DNA from: an uncultured Paraglaciecola sp.
Lineage (GTDB): Bacteria; Pseudomonadota; Gammaproteobacteria; Enterobacterales; Alteromonadaceae
Direction of reading: 5' to 3'
Length of the DNA: 64,000 bases
NCBI GenBank assembly: GCA_947498355.1
Contig: CANMKA010000011.1
Span: forward strand, 37,786 to 101,785
How positions within the stretch are numbered: position 1 is the stretch's first letter; each line of letters begins with the position of its first letter. Below the pieces are notes generated by a model. That model was not told the origin of the DNA, ran no database searches, and saw nothing but the letters and a program-made list of their open reading frames with translations. A program made the translations under genes and the position numbers. Shown here in pieces: positions 63,931 to 64,000 of this stretch.

Positions 63931-64000
63931 TTTGCCCAGCGAAGCTGGCAAACCCGTCAGGTTGAAAGAAACCTGAATCACCCCGACTAAGGGGAAGATA
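63931..64000. other. Run of three short hairpins at the right edge
   Basis: TTTGCCCAGC GAA GCTGGCAAA (63931-63952, one bulged C), CAGGTT GAAAGA AACCTG (63958-63975) and CCCC GACTAA GGGG (63981-63994) follow each other within 64 bp. The region continues past the window. It could be the start of a structured RNA or repeated element. Not recognised. Confidence 0.45.

Noticed and set aside
1..64000. tRNA, rRNA, prophage or restriction-modification loci
   Set aside because: No cloverleaf, rRNA segment, integrase or methylase frames were recognised. This was an eye scan only; tRNAscan and Infernal would be decisive.

Overview
The window looks like chromosomal DNA of a marine, polysaccharide-degrading gammaproteobacterium, most likely of the Alteromonadales (Alteromonadaceae-like). 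The evidence is the gene content (purT, yacL, dapD, metY, trxC, epmC/yfcL, mnmC, fabB, ygiM/ygiF homologues), two secreted carbohydrate-active proteins, a lipoprotein sulfatase, and the moderate AT-richness. The genus was not established.

Layout. 1-1.1 kb: 3' part of purT. 1.1-1.7 kb: composite intergenic repeats. 1.7-14.16 kb: a complete type I-C CRISPR-Cas locus. It has a WYL-domain (CapW/BrxR-like) regulator with a candidate operator, then cas3-cas5c-cas8c(with internal cas11c)-cas7c-cas4-cas1-cas2, an AT-rich leader, and an array of 49 repeats and 48 spacers. 14.2-17.1 kb: more composite repeats. They enclose a Phd/YefM-ParE/RelE toxin-antitoxin pair with a near-perfect operator palindrome, and an intact IS256-family element with terminal inverted repeats and an 8-bp target duplication. 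17.1-22.4 kb: yacL, a YgjP-like metallopeptidase, an SDR, a secreted beta-helix protein and another composite repeat block. 22.4-25 kb: an envelope cluster (DUF1003, short MscS-like protein, YcxB-like protein, outer-membrane phospholipase A). 25-34 kb: photolyase (apparent AUC start), FAD monooxygenase, REC-TPR regulator, the TIGR03545/TIGR03546 pair, ygiM and a CYTH triphosphatase. 34-42.2 kb: an acetolactate-synthase-like enzyme with an aldehyde dehydrogenase, a BNR-type lyase-like lipoprotein, trxC, metY and dapD. 42.5-50.5 kb: FG-GAP protein, two zinc-peptidase-like proteins, RIO kinase, retropepsin-like protease, thioesterase and a hypothetical. 50.7-61.2 kb: epmC-(NAD-kinase-like)-yfcL, then a two-component operon, then mnmC divergent from fabB. 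This is a conserved enterobacterial neighbourhood with an inserted signalling module. 61.2-62.3 kb: a fourth large repeat block. 62.5-63.9 kb: a lipoprotein sulfatase, and at the right edge a run of three hairpins.

How it works together. The CRISPR locus is self-sufficient for adaptation, crRNA processing and Cascade/Cas3 interference, and is probably under WYL-regulator control. The beta-helix protein, BNR lyase-like protein and sulfatase suggest use of sulfated algal polysaccharides, but they are scattered and do not form a classical utilisation locus.

The points most worth a second look are: the WYL regulator with its operator in front of a I-C system; the composite hairpin repeat, whose stem shows compensatory base changes and which brackets the CRISPR/TA/IS region in opposite orientations; a TA operator partly built from that repeat; the photolyase start codon; and the two small envelope/signalling operons. 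All homology calls were made by eye, with no database search.
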